Origin: Candidatus Izemoplasmatales bacterium
GTDB lineage: Bacteria > Bacillota_I > Bacilli_A > Izemoplasmatales > Hujiaoplasmataceae
DNA: 37,082 nucleotides
Reading direction: 5' to 3'
NCBI GenBank assembly: GCA_028691315.1
Contig: JAQUZN010000010.1
Coordinates: 1 to 37,082, forward strand
The position numbers and the translations under genes are program-made. Shown piece after piece: positions 25,821 to 33,590 of the stretch (positions are counted from its first letter, which is position 1; each line of letters opens with the position of its first letter). The notes under the pieces are model-generated. The model saw nothing but the letters and a program-made list of their open reading frames with translations, was not told the origin of the DNA and made no database searches.

Positions 25821-26779
25821 AAAATATCGTTATTGGACAATATGTTCCTGGAGAAGGGTTCTTTTATAAATTAGATCCAAGGACAAAAATTATCTCGATT
25901 GTATTTTTAATGGTTTCTTTATTTTTACTTGAAAGTATTACCTATCTTCTAATTGCTTTTGGATTAAGCATTTTATTGCTTATAGCAGGAAAACTATCCA
26001 TACTTCGAATTTTAAAAGGATTAAAACCAATCTTTATCCTTTTAATCTTCACCTTTATTTTTCAAATAATGTTTAATAAAGAAGGAACTCTTCTCGTCAA
26101 TCAAGTCATGAGATTTAGCGTGACAAGCATCATTGGAATTTTTGTTATTACTGTTATATGGCGGTTTTTAGCGAAATACAAACGTTTCAATACCATTTTG
26201 TTTTTTCTTTATTTAGCAGGGCTTTACTTTTTATTAGCGCGTTTTAACTATGGTGCCGTTCTTACAACATTCCCTTTAATGATATATCAAAAAGGGTTAG
26301 AGATGAGTGTGTTTGTTGTTATTCGGCTCATCATTATTATTACACTTTCTACTGTATTAACGATAACGACAAAACCCACGGATTTAACTCAAGGGTTAGA
26401 AAAATTAATGAGACCATTAAAAATCATTGGGATTAAATCGGAAGATTTTGCGCTAATTATATCTATTAGTTTAAGATATATTCCTACTATTTTAGATGAA
26501 GCGAATAAAATTATGTTAGCTCAAGCAAGTCGAGGATCGGATTTTACAGAAGGTAAATTAAAAGATAAAGTGAAGCAAGTGATAAGTTTACTTGTGCCAA
26601 TGTTTATAATCGCTTTTAAAAGAAGTGAAGATTTGGCCGATGCCATGGAATCGCGTAATTTTATTCCAGGCAAGCCCAGGACAAGAATTTTTGATTTAAA
26701 GTTTAGTTATATTGATTTATTTACAACTGGTTTTACATTACTTTGTTTTGCGACAAGTATTTATTTGAAGGTGATATAA
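25817..26779 (+). CDS. ecfT: ECF transporter transmembrane coupling protein T, enlarged
   Basis: 320 residues against the usual 250-270. EcfT links the ATPases to exchangeable substrate-binding S components, none of which is encoded here. GEGFFYKLDPRTKII and the C-terminal coupling helices (ALIISISLRYIPTILDEANK) are clear. The first coupling motif is ASRG (residues 237-240, close to the classical Ala-Arg-Gly); the second is ESRN (278-281) where EARG is usual. Extra residues at about 97-150 add two hydrophobic stretches between NKEG and the following GAVLTTFPL. Overlaps ecfA2 by four bases and abuts truA. Confidence 0.92.
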   Translation: MKNIVIGQYVPGEGFFYKLDPRTKIISIVFLMVSLFLLESITYLLIAFGLSILLLIAGKLSILRILKGLKPIFILLIFTFIFQIMFNKEGTLLVNQVMRFSVTSIIGIFVITVIWRFLAKYKRFNTILFFLYLAGLYFLLARFNYGAVLTTFPLMIYQKGLEMSVFVVIRLIIIITLSTVLTITTKPTDLTQGLEKLMRPLKIIGIKSEDFALIISISLRYIPTILDEANKIMLAQASRGSDFTEGKLKDKVKQVISLLVPMFIIAFKRSEDLADAMESRNFIPGKPRTRIFDLKFSYIDLFTTGFTLLCFATSIYLKVI

Positions 26780-27751
26780 ATGACTGTTTTTGATAAAGGC
26801 GTATTTTTGGATGGTTGCGGACTGAAATTTGATAGGGAAGTCATTTTAAATCAAGATGCAGTATATTTATTTTATCTAAATCATATCGATTGGTTTCATG
26901 ATGTCTTTTTAGATTTAAATACTGAAGGGTTTTCTTATGGGGTATTATCAAATGGATACTTTTATAAAATAGGTGTGAAGTCTAACCGTATAGAGCGAAT
27001 TGTGATATCTTCAGAAAAGGAAATTAAAAAGAGAGTCAAAGCTGTCATTGCATATGATGGTACTGAGTTTTCTGGTTTCCAAGTTCAGAAGAAAGACCGA
27101 AGTGTTCAAGGAGAAATTGAGAAAATATTGTCTGAATGTCATAATCAAGAAACAAAAATACATGGCGCAAGTAGAACTGATGCTGGTGTGCATGCAAAAA
27201 GACAAGTGATTCATTTTGATACTGACAAAAAAGATACAATTGATAAATGGAAATATTATTTTAATAGGCGATTGCCAAAGGATATATTTGTGAAAAGCGT
27301 TGAATTTGTTCATCCACTATTTCACTCTAGATTTGATGTGTTAAGAAAAGAATACAGGTATTTAATTAACATTGGCGAATACAATCCACTGAAAAGAAAT
27401 TATGAATGGAATGTGTCAAATCTTGATTTAGATATTTTAAGTAAAGAGCTTCATTCAATCATCGGTTGTTTTGATTTTACCAGTTTTTCCAAAGGGGAAA
27501 AAGATTCTAAAATTAGAACGATATATAACGCCTATATTATTCGACACGGCGACACTATAGAACTTATTTTTGAAGGTGACGGGTTTTTACGGTATATGAT
27601 TCGTTTAATGGTTTTTGCGCTTGTTAAAATTTCCAAGAAAGAATTACGAGCTTCAATGACGGATATTATAAACTTGAAGTCAAGAAAATATTCCACTCAT
27701 TTGGCTCCCGCGTGCGGATTATACCTATATGATGTCGAGTATTCGAAGTAA
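26780..27751 (+). CDS. truA: tRNA pseudouridine(38-40) synthase TruA with N-terminal extension
   Basis: 323 residues; ordinary TruA has about 245-260. The canonical enzyme begins at about residue 84 (KRVKAVIAYDGTEFSGFQVQ, core VIAYDGTEFSGFQ) and carries the catalytic Asp134 in GASRTDAGVHA, then RRLPKDIFV and LVKEYRY-like (VLRKEYRYLI). It isomerises uridines 38-40 of the anticodon arm. Residues 1-83 match nothing I know. The extension is probably real: ATG 26780 has AAGGTGAT eight bases upstream and directly follows the ecfT stop, while no ribosome-binding site is evident near codon 84. Confidence 0.92.
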   Translation: MTVFDKGVFLDGCGLKFDREVILNQDAVYLFYLNHIDWFHDVFLDLNTEGFSYGVLSNGYFYKIGVKSNRIERIVISSEKEIKKRVKAVIAYDGTEFSGFQVQKKDRSVQGEIEKILSECHNQETKIHGASRTDAGVHAKRQVIHFDTDKKDTIDKWKYYFNRRLPKDIFVKSVEFVHPLFHSRFDVLRKEYRYLINIGEYNPLKRNYEWNVSNLDLDILSKELHSIIGCFDFTSFSKGEKDSKIRTIYNAYIIRHGDTIELIFEGDGFLRYMIRLMVFALVKISKKELRASMTDIINLKSRKYSTHLAPACGLYLYDVEYSK

Positions 27752-27785
27752 CAAAAATTATATTTTATTTTTTTTAGTAACTCAC

Positions 27786-27813
27786 TTGCATTCTTTTTTG
27801 AGTGTGATATAAT
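27786..27813 (+). promoter_or_regulatory. Promoter of the T-box-asnB unit
   Basis: TTGCAT (27786-27791), 16-base spacer, TATAAT (27808-27813) with TGA before it (extended -10). Transcription would begin about 15-20 bases before the T-box stem I. Confidence 0.7.
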
Positions 27814-27834
27814 TCTACCTAATAATTTAAAAAG

Positions 27835-28090
27835 CAATGAGAAAGAGAAGTAATACTTTACACTGTTAAAGCGAATCTAGGTTGGTGTGAGCTAGAGAAC
27901 AAGCATTGTATGAATAACACTTTTTAGCTGCTTATCGAAAGGGTGATTCCTAGTAGAATAAGCCGGGTGTGTTCCGTTAACAGACACAACTTTTGATAGA
28001 AAGTATAAAGTGGCTTTTTTAAGCAAACTGGGTGGTACCGCGGATAACAGTTATTCGTCCCTTTTTAGGGATAGATAACTGTTTTTTTTA
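27835..28090 (+). promoter_or_regulatory. T-box leader, apparent asparagine specifier
   Basis: Contains the T-box core GGGTGGTACCGCGG (about 28030-28043), which pairs with the acceptor end of uncharged tRNA. Stem I: base helix AGAGAAGT (27844-27851) with ACTTTTT (27919-27925), an upper helix TACACTG/CATTGTA, and an apical stem TCTAG/CTAGA (27876-27896). The specifier loop reads GAA-T-AAC-A, placing the codon AAC (27916-27918) in the position used by known T-boxes; this is an Asn codon and matches the asparagine synthetase gene downstream. The expression platform is the terminator at 28046-28090, whose 5' arm competes with the antiterminator. It would raise asnB expression when Asn-tRNA is uncharged. 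Confidence 0.92.
28046..28090 (+). terminator. T-box terminator hairpin
   Basis: AACAGTTAT (28046-28054) pairs with ATAACTGTT (28075-28083), with an inner GTCCC/AGGGA helix, followed by a T-run of eight. It is mutually exclusive with the antiterminator that uses the T-box sequence just upstream. Confidence 0.88.
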
Positions 28091-28116
28091 TTTCTTATAG
28101 GAGAGGATTATTAATT

Positions 28117-29688
28117 ATGTGTGGAATCGTGGTGTCAGAATTAAATGTATTTGGATTAGAAGAAGGAATGCATAAAATAGATAAAAGAGGACCGGACTCG
28201 AAAAAGTTTATGTTCGCAAAAAACAATGTTTTTTTATTTAATCGGTTATCGATTATGGGATTATCCGAAAAGGGAATGCAGCCATTTTCGTATGGCGATA
28301 ATGTGCTTGTAGCGAATGCAGAGATATATAATTATAAACACTTCAAAGCAGATTTATCTCATAAATATCAATTTATCAGTGGGTCTGATTGCGAAATATT
28401 ACTTCCTCTTTATGAAGAATTAGGGACTAGTATGTTTTCTTTACTAGATGCGGAATTTGCGATTGTTTTATATGATTCAAAGAAAGATTCTATAGTAGCT
28501 GCTAGAGATCCGCTTGGCATTAGGCCATTGTTTTATGGAAGGATTAGAAACAGTCAAAAAATGATTTTTGCTTCTGAAGTAAAAGCAATTATTGATTTAG
28601 TTGATATCGCATATCCATTCCCGCCTGGTCATTTCTATATAAATGGAGAATTTACCATATTCTCTGATGTATTAAAAATTGAAGGGTTTCATGATGAAAC
28701 TTTGGATGAAACGCTTGCACAAATAAAAAATAAACTAACAGAGGCCATAATCAAAAGATTAGATAGTGATGCATCCATGGGATTTTTATTGAGTGGTGGA
28801 CTTGATTCAAGTTTGGTTTGTGCTGTCGCAGCCCGCCATTTTGATAAACCAATAAGAACTTATTCAATTGGAATGGATAAAGATCCTATTGATCTAAAAT
28901 ATGCCGCTCAAGTAGCAAACTATTTAAACACAATTCACGAAGAAGTCATCATTACTAAAGAAGATATTCTATCTTCACTTGATGATGTTGTTTATGCACT
29001 TGAAACATATGATATTACGACGATTAGAGCTAGTATGGGAATGTATCTAATTGCGAGGCATATTCATGAAACTTCGGATATCAAAGTACTTATGACAGGA
29101 GAAGTAAGTGATGAGTTGTTTGGATATAAATACACAGATTTTGCGCCAAGCGAAGAGGCTTTTCAAAAAGAATGCATCAAGAGAATTGATGAGATATATA
29201 TGTATGATGTTCTTCGTGCAGACCGTTGTTTGGCAATAAACAGTTTAGAAGCAAGAGTTCCTTTTGGGGACATTGATTTTGCATCGTATGTAATGAGAAT
29301 CCACCCATCACTCAAAATGAATAAATATAATCAAGGAAAATATTTGCTTAGAAAAGCATTTGAAGGCGATTATCTTCCTAAAGATATTTTATATCGAGAC
29401 AAAGCAGCATTTAGTGATGCGGTAGGACACTCGCTTGTAGATTATCTAAAAGAATATGCTGAAAATTGTTATTCTGATGATGAATATGAGGAAACTAGGC
29501 ATAAGTATTTATCTCCAGTGCCTTTTACAAAAGAATCTTTATTATATAGAGAAATTTTTGAAAAGCATTTTCCAAAGCACAGTCATTTAGTAAAGGATTA
29601 TTGGATGCCAAACAAAGAGTGGGATGGATGTAATGTTTTAGATCCATCCGCTAGAGTGTTATCAAATTATGGAGATTCAGGTAAATAA
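28117..29688 (+). CDS. asnB: Asparagine synthetase, glutamine-hydrolysing
   Basis: 523 residues, close to the AsnB form of Escherichia coli (554). It makes asparagine from aspartate, glutamine and ATP. The start MCGIV exposes Cys2, the glutaminase nucleophile, after Met removal; RGPD, RLSI and AEIYNY line the glutamine site. The synthetase domain has the ATP pyrophosphatase loop SGGLDSS (about residues 226-232), MTGEVSDELFGY and EARVPF. It is controlled by the T-box leader immediately upstream, 27 bases before the start. No partner gene on the transcript. Confidence 0.96.
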   Translation: MCGIVVSELNVFGLEEGMHKIDKRGPDSKKFMFAKNNVFLFNRLSIMGLSEKGMQPFSYGDNVLVANAEIYNYKHFKADLSHKYQFISGSDCEILLPLYEELGTSMFSLLDAEFAIVLYDSKKDSIVAARDPLGIRPLFYGRIRNSQKMIFASEVKAIIDLVDIAYPFPPGHFYINGEFTIFSDVLKIEGFHDETLDETLAQIKNKLTEAIIKRLDSDASMGFLLSGGLDSSLVCAVAARHFDKPIRTYSIGMDKDPIDLKYAAQVANYLNTIHEEVIITKEDILSSLDDVVYALETYDITTIRASMGMYLIARHIHETSDIKVLMTGEVSDELFGYKYTDFAPSEEAFQKECIKRIDEIYMYDVLRADRCLAINSLEARVPFGDIDFASYVMRIHPSLKMNKYNQGKYLLRKAFEGDYLPKDILYRDKAAFSDAVGHSLVDYLKEYAENCYSDDEYEETRHKYLSPVPFTKESLLYREIFEKHFPKHSHLVKDYWMPNKEWDGCNVLDPSARVLSNYGDSGK

Positions 29689-29722
29689 TTTACTATTTAT
29701 TAACGCTTAGAAACCATAATAA

Positions 29723-29731
29723 TGTTATAAT
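29723..29731 (+). promoter_or_regulatory. Extended -10 promoter of the flavodoxin gene
   Basis: TGTTATAAT (29723-29731), the same nine bases as before ecfA1, 24 bases upstream of the flavodoxin start. No convincing -35 element is present, as is common with extended -10 promoters. Confidence 0.6.
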
Positions 29732-29754
29732 ATATTTGATAGAAGGTGACATTT

Positions 29755-30243
29755 ATGGGAAAAGCATTAGTACTATGTTATTCATTTGAGGGAAATACAT
29801 TTAAAATTGCGAAAGCTATTTCAGCGGCTTTACAAATTGATTTATATGAAATTAAACCAGTAAAAGATTTGAAATCAACAGGTTTTTCTAAATTTATTTG
29901 GGGTGGTAGACAGGTGATTTTGCAAAAAAAACCAGAACTTTTGCCAATCACTATTGATCTTAGTATATATGATACTGTATTTTTGGGGTCGCCAATTTGG
30001 GTAGGGACATTCGCTCCTACAATCAAAACACTTTTAGAAGATGGACTTCTTCATGATAAAAAAATCGCTTATTTTTATACGCACGAAGGCGGTGCGAAAA
30101 ACGCTGCTGAAAAAGGCAAGGAATCGGTTGAAAAATATAATGAGTTCATTGGCTCAATCGGTTTGTTAAACGTAATGAAGCAAGTAGATGTTTGTACAAA
30201 AGAAGCTATCAGCTGGGCAAAACATATTATTGATATAAAATAG
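29755..30243 (+). CDS. Flavodoxin-like protein
   Basis: 162 residues. An FMN-binding flavodoxin fold: phosphate-loop-like SFEGNTFKIAKAI (about residues 9-21), central LSIYDTVFLGSPIWVGTFAPTIKTLL (core FLGSPIWVGTFAP, about 78-90) and FYTHEGGAKN (about 106-115). Such proteins shuttle electrons or act as flavin-dependent reductases. ATG 29755 has AAGGTGAC at about six-base spacing; the upstream in-frame codons lie before this site. Single-gene unit with its own promoter and terminator. Exact redox partner unknown. Confidence 0.88.
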   Translation: MGKALVLCYSFEGNTFKIAKAISAALQIDLYEIKPVKDLKSTGFSKFIWGGRQVILQKKPELLPITIDLSIYDTVFLGSPIWVGTFAPTIKTLLEDGLLHDKKIAYFYTHEGGAKNAAEKGKESVEKYNEFIGSIGLLNVMKQVDVCTKEAISWAKHIIDIK

Positions 30244-30272
30244 ATAACCAAAAAATGGTTGTCTATTTTTTT
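30239..30272 (+). terminator. Terminator of the flavodoxin gene
   Basis: TAGATAACCA (30241-30250) / TGGTTGTCTA (30256-30265), one G-T pair, followed by T7. The stem begins on the stop codon itself. Confidence 0.8.
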
Positions 30273-30305
30273 CAACCATCAGTTGCTTTTCTTCTTTTCA
30301 ATAAA

Positions 30306-30314
30306 TGCTATAAT
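30306..30314 (+). promoter_or_regulatory. Extended -10 promoter of the XRE-repeat operon
   Basis: TGCTATAAT (30306-30314). A TTGCTT at 30283-30288 is 20 bases away, too far for a standard spacer. The start of the regulator is 36 bases downstream. Confidence 0.55.
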
Positions 30315-30349
30315 GAAAGTGTCTTAAATAAATGAAAGAAGGTGGTACA

Positions 30350-30883
30350 TTGCTAGATCTAATTCGAATTGGCAATAAGTTATCCGATTTGAGACAACAA
30401 AAAGGACACACTCAAGAATCACTTGCCGAGTTATTACTTGTAACTCATCAAGCTGTATCCAAATGGGAAAGAGGCTTAAGTCTGCCTTCTGTGGATAATC
30501 TTTGTTACCTAATGGAGTTCTATCTTGTCAGCATTGAAGAAATCCTTTGCCTTGATAGTCCGAAAACAAGCGACTCAATTGACGAGTTATTTAAGGAACA
30601 TGACAGGCATTTTATTGTTCATGAAACCGTTCAAAAACGGATTGAGGGTGTGACCTTAGAAGACATTTTGCATAAGTTATCAAACGAAGAACGGATGTAC
30701 GCTTTGTATTTGTTAGTGAGTATAAAATATAAAATCGACGAAAAACTCTGGCCAAGATTATCTGTCGACGAAAGATATTACATTATTCACCAGCACAAAG
30801 AAGGAAACATACCATTTGATTTTGATTTATTAATGCATTTGATGTCAAAAAATGAAATTAAAAAATATAAAGGAGAAATATAA
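30350..30883 (+). CDS. XRE-family transcriptional regulator
   Basis: 177 residues from TTG 30350, which follows AAGGTGG at four-base spacing; ATG 30332 is in frame but lies before this site. N-terminal Cro/C1-type helix-turn-helix (about 5-65): KLSDLRQQKGHTQESLAELL and THQAVSKWERGLSLPSVDNL. The remaining 110 residues are helical and have no recognised ligand domain. The stop is followed after one base by the gene for a repeat protein with which it must be co-transcribed; that protein may be its regulator or target. Its own operator is not evident. Confidence 0.9.
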   Translation: MLDLIRIGNKLSDLRQQKGHTQESLAELLLVTHQAVSKWERGLSLPSVDNLCYLMEFYLVSIEEILCLDSPKTSDSIDELFKEHDRHFIVHETVQKRIEGVTLEDILHKLSNEERMYALYLLVSIKYKIDEKLWPRLSVDERYYIIHQHKEGNIPFDFDLLMHLMSKNEIKKYKGEI

Positions 30884-30884
30884 G

Positions 30885-31241
30885 ATGAAACTAGTGAGAA
30901 TGTTACCATTTTTAGAAAATGCTGAACTTAAAGAATTAGTTGACTCTATTTTGAATGATCAATTAGATAAAGATAGTATTTCTATTATCGAGGTGGTCCC
31001 TTTTTTGGAAGACGAGGAAATCAACAGATTATTTAATGGCGCTATTGAAGGAAAAATAGACGTAAATCCTGTTGCTTTCTTACCTTTTCTAGAAAATGAA
31101 GCAATGAATGAACTCGTTGATAGAATTCAATCAGGCGAAATTACAAATGTAAAAATAGAGAGCATTATTCCTTTTCTTGAAAAAGAACAAATTCAAAAGA
31201 TTTTTAGAGATACATTAAATTCAATGAAAAAGAAAGAATAA
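30885..31241 (+). CDS. Small protein with four PFLE-containing repeats
   Basis: 118 residues from ATG 30885, with AAAGGAG eight bases upstream. The sequence is four tandem units of 28-31 residues, each with PFLE at residues 8, 39, 67 and 96, followed by a helix with a similar hydrophobic pattern (ENAELKELVDSIL, EDEEINRLFNGAI, ENEAMNELVDRIQ, EKEQIQKIFRDTL). It is acidic, has no signal or membrane segment, and looks like a helical-repeat protein-binding scaffold. I do not recognise the family. It follows the XRE gene by one base, so a role in the same pathway is likely. Confidence 0.75.
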   Translation: MKLVRMLPFLENAELKELVDSILNDQLDKDSISIIEVVPFLEDEEINRLFNGAIEGKIDVNPVAFLPFLENEAMNELVDRIQSGEITNVKIESIIPFLEKEQIQKIFRDTLNSMKKKE

Positions 31242-31249
31242 TTTTATAT

Positions 31250-31286
31250 AAAAAAGGACTTCAGAATAAAACTGAAGTCCTTTTTT
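31250..31286. terminator. Bidirectional terminator between the XRE operon and the metal transporter
   Basis: Stem GGACTTCAG (31256-31264) / CTGAAGTCC (31272-31280), flanked by A6 on the left and T6 on the right. It can end transcripts arriving from both sides: the repeat-protein gene (plus) and the permease gene (minus), whose stop is at 31288. Confidence 0.88.
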
Positions 31287-31287
31287 A

Positions 31288-32169
31288 TTAGTTATTTTCA
31301 CCTAAAGGCTTTTGTTTAGCGATTTGCATTTTAAGTCTGATTTTACGTATTGCAGATACAATTAATAAGATAATAACATTTACACTGACAATAGCAGCAC
31401 CACTTGGAATTAAGAAGGTGTATGACATCCAAAGTCCAAAGAATACACTGAGTTCAGAAAATACAATTGCAATCGCGGATGTTGACTTAAAACTCCAACC
31501 AACCTTCATGGCGGCTGCAACAGGGATAATCATCATTGATGAAATTAGTAAAACACCTACCGATTCAAGTAAAACACTTACGACAACACTTAACATGACC
31601 ATAAATAAGAATTGAAACAGATTGACATTAACGCCTAAGAACTTCGCATTTGTTTCTTCAAAACTAACTGCAAGGATCTGTTTGCCAAAGACAATAAGCA
31701 AAACTGCGACGACAATGGCAATAATGAGAATCAAAACAACGTAATAATTAGTTATCGTCAAGATTGAACCGAATAAATAGTTATATAACGATCCGGTTTT
31801 CTTTGATAATGAGAAGAAAATTGCACTTAATGCTGCGCCAAGAGAGATTACGATTACCATCGAAATTTCTTTATAGTTGGTATAAGATCTTCTAAAGAGT
31901 TCGACTAAAAGTCCTCCAACAACAGAAAAGAATAATCCAAGATACAAAGGTCTTTCAAAAAATATCGAAATACCTAAAGTTGATAAATACAAACTGACAG
32001 AAATACCTACCAATGAAAAGTGCCCCAAAGTATCCGCGATAAACGACAATTTTCGAACCACAACGATTGAGCCAATTACTGGAGCTAATACTCCTAGAAT
32101 AATTCCAGCGAATAATGCTCTGAGCATAAAATCTTGTTGAAACAAATCAGTAAAGAACGAAAGAAACAT
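31288..32169 (-). CDS. Metal ABC transporter permease (ZnuB/AdcB type)
   Basis: 293 residues with seven or eight hydrophobic segments, matching the ABC-3 family of zinc, manganese or iron permeases (ZnuB, MntB). The N-terminal VVRKLSFIADTLGHFSLVGI and the conserved VGVLLISSMMIIPVAAAMKV are the main signatures. The start ATG 32169 overlaps the ATPase stop by one base (TAATG) and GGAGGTGA lies upstream. No substrate-binding protein or Zur/MntR-type regulator gene is adjacent, so metal specificity cannot be assigned. Confidence 0.9.
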   Translation of the reverse strand: MFLSFFTDLFQQDFMLRALFAGIILGVLAPVIGSIVVVRKLSFIADTLGHFSLVGISVSLYLSTLGISIFFERPLYLGLFFSVVGGLLVELFRRSYTNYKEISMVIVISLGAALSAIFFSLSKKTGSLYNYLFGSILTITNYYVVLILIIAIVVAVLLIVFGKQILAVSFEETNAKFLGVNVNLFQFLFMVMLSVVVSVLLESVGVLLISSMMIIPVAAAMKVGWSFKSTSAIAIVFSELSVFFGLWMSYTFLIPSGAAIVSVNVIILLIVSAIRKIRLKMQIAKQKPLGENN

Positions 32170-32840
32170 TAGATGTTCACCTCCGCAATTTTACAACGAT
32201 CTTTTGTTAAAAAAGTAAATGTCATATCATTATTCATTGTCAAAAGATGTGAATAGTTTAAAAATTCAATTGTATCATTATGAGTAACAATAATCACGGT
32301 AACCCCTTGTAAATTTAACTGGTTCACTGCTTTATAAAAGTAATCAGTACTTAATTTATCGATAGAAGCGGTTGGTTCATCAAGGATTAATAATTTAGGA
32401 ACATTTAACATACTTCTTACGATAAATGCCCTTTGTAATTCTCCCCCTGATAAATTATTAATATTTTGATTTAGAAGGTCTAAAATGCCCATTTGGTCTA
32501 ATGCTCTTAACCGATGACTTTGCTTGATAACTTTTAAACTCGAAATATTTAACAGTTCATTTACAGTAATTGGAAATTCGTAATTAAACTCTTCAAATTT
32601 TTGACTTACATATCCTAAGCTTGTCCAATCTTTGAAGTTATTGATATCTTCGTGATTATAAAAAATCATCCCGTTTTTAACAGGATTCATCCCTAATAAA
32701 CACTTTAAGAAAGTGGATTTACCAGAACCATTTTTTCCCCTAATGACTAAATAATCTCCACTAGAAAGACTAAAAGATAAATTACTTATAACTGATTTAT
32801 GTCCATAAGCAAATGATAGGTTGTGAACGTCAATTTGCAT
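32169..32840 (-). CDS. Metal ABC transporter ATP-binding protein (ZnuC/AdcC type)
   Basis: 223 residues from ATG 32840, chosen because AAGGTGAT precedes it; an upstream in-frame start has no ribosome-binding site. Walker A RGKNGSGKST (about 34-43), Q-loop YVSQKFEEF, signature LSGGELQR (about 131-138), Walker B LLILDEPTASID and VTHN. Powers the permease encoded on the same transcript, with which it overlaps by one base. Typical of ATPases of zinc/manganese importers. Confidence 0.9.
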   Translation of the reverse strand: MQIDVHNLSFAYGHKSVISNLSFSLSSGDYLVIRGKNGSGKSTFLKCLLGMNPVKNGMIFYNHEDINNFKDWTSLGYVSQKFEEFNYEFPITVNELLNISSLKVIKQSHRLRALDQMGILDLLNQNINNLSGGELQRAFIVRSMLNVPKLLILDEPTASIDKLSTDYFYKAVNQLNLQGVTVIIVTHNDTIEFLNYSHLLTMNNDMTFTFLTKDRCKIAEVNI

Positions 32841-32863
32841 ATAATCACCTTGCCTTTTTATAT

Positions 32864-32872
32864 ATTGTATCA
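32864..32872 (-). promoter_or_regulatory. Promoter of the metal transporter operon
   Basis: Minus-strand TGATACAAT (extended -10; plus coordinates 32864-32872) about 24 bases upstream of the ATPase start. The -35 is weak (TTTATC). No clear Zur, MntR or AdcR palindrome is seen nearby. Confidence 0.5.
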
Positions 32873-32952
32873 TAATTAAATGTATTGATAAAATATTATA
32901 TATAAAAATCTCTCATTTTATGAGATAATAGAAGGTAAAGTAGGTGACTTAA

Positions 32953-33576
32953 GTGGCAGGACTCTTTATATCATTTGAAGGAACAGAAGGTTCTGGAAAA
33001 ACATCCATCATAAAAGAAGTGGAAAAACACTTTGCAAATAAAGGCATTCAAGTTTTGACAACAAGAGAACCAGGTGGGATACGTATTTCGGAAAAGATTC
33101 GGGATATCTTACTCGATAAAAGTCATACAGAAATGGATGCCAAAACAGAAGCATTATTGTTTGCTGCTTCAAGGCGTCAGCATTTAGTTGAAAAAATTAT
33201 TCCAGCACTAAATGAAGGCAAACTAATTTTGTGTGACCGGTTTGTGGATAGTTCTTTAGTTTACCAAGGAATTGCAAGAAACCTTGGTGTAGATCAAGTT
33301 TTTCAAATCAACCAATTTGCGATTGAAAACTTGTTACCAACACTCACAATTTTTATCGATGTCAGACCAGAAGTCGGACTAAAACGTGTTTTTAAAACAC
33401 CAAACAGAGAAGTAAACCGCTTGGATTTAGAGAAATTTGAGTTTCATAAAATGATATACGATGGATATTTGTCTTTAATTAAGAAGTATCCGGACAGGAT
33501 AAAAAGAATAAACGGCGAACAAACAATCGAAGAAGTTAGTCAAGATGTTATTGCACTGATTAAACTGTATTTATAG
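32953..33576 (+). CDS. tmk: Thymidylate kinase
   Basis: 207 residues; phosphorylates dTMP to dTDP for DNA synthesis. P-loop FEGTEGSGKTS (about 8-18), TREPGG (about 37-42), the DRFVDSSLVYQG nucleotide site (about 94-105) and the lid region are intact. The start is GTG 32953, with TAGGTGAC nine bases upstream; MAGLFISFEGTEGSGK is the family N-terminus. First of five closely linked housekeeping genes. Confidence 0.97.
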   Translation: MAGLFISFEGTEGSGKTSIIKEVEKHFANKGIQVLTTREPGGIRISEKIRDILLDKSHTEMDAKTEALLFAASRRQHLVEKIIPALNEGKLILCDRFVDSSLVYQGIARNLGVDQVFQINQFAIENLLPTLTIFIDVRPEVGLKRVFKTPNREVNRLDLEKFEFHKMIYDGYLSLIKKYPDRIKRINGEQTIEEVSQDVIALIKLYL

Positions 33577-33590
33577 TGGGGGTGATGATT

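Noticed and set aside
27779-27806. Possible terminator for truA (ACTCA/TGAGT)
   Set aside because: Only five base pairs with a large loop, and it overlaps the asnB promoter -35; not convincing as a terminator.
27916-27918. TAA as the T-box specifier (reading GAA-TAA)
   Set aside because: A stop codon cannot select a tRNA here; the usual layout GAA-N-codon-A places AAC at the specifier.
32841-32952. Search for a Zur/MntR/AdcR operator in the metal transporter promoter
   Set aside because: The region is AT-rich with a short CTCAT/ATGAG palindrome (32911-32923) but no match to the known boxes; calling it an operator would be a guess.
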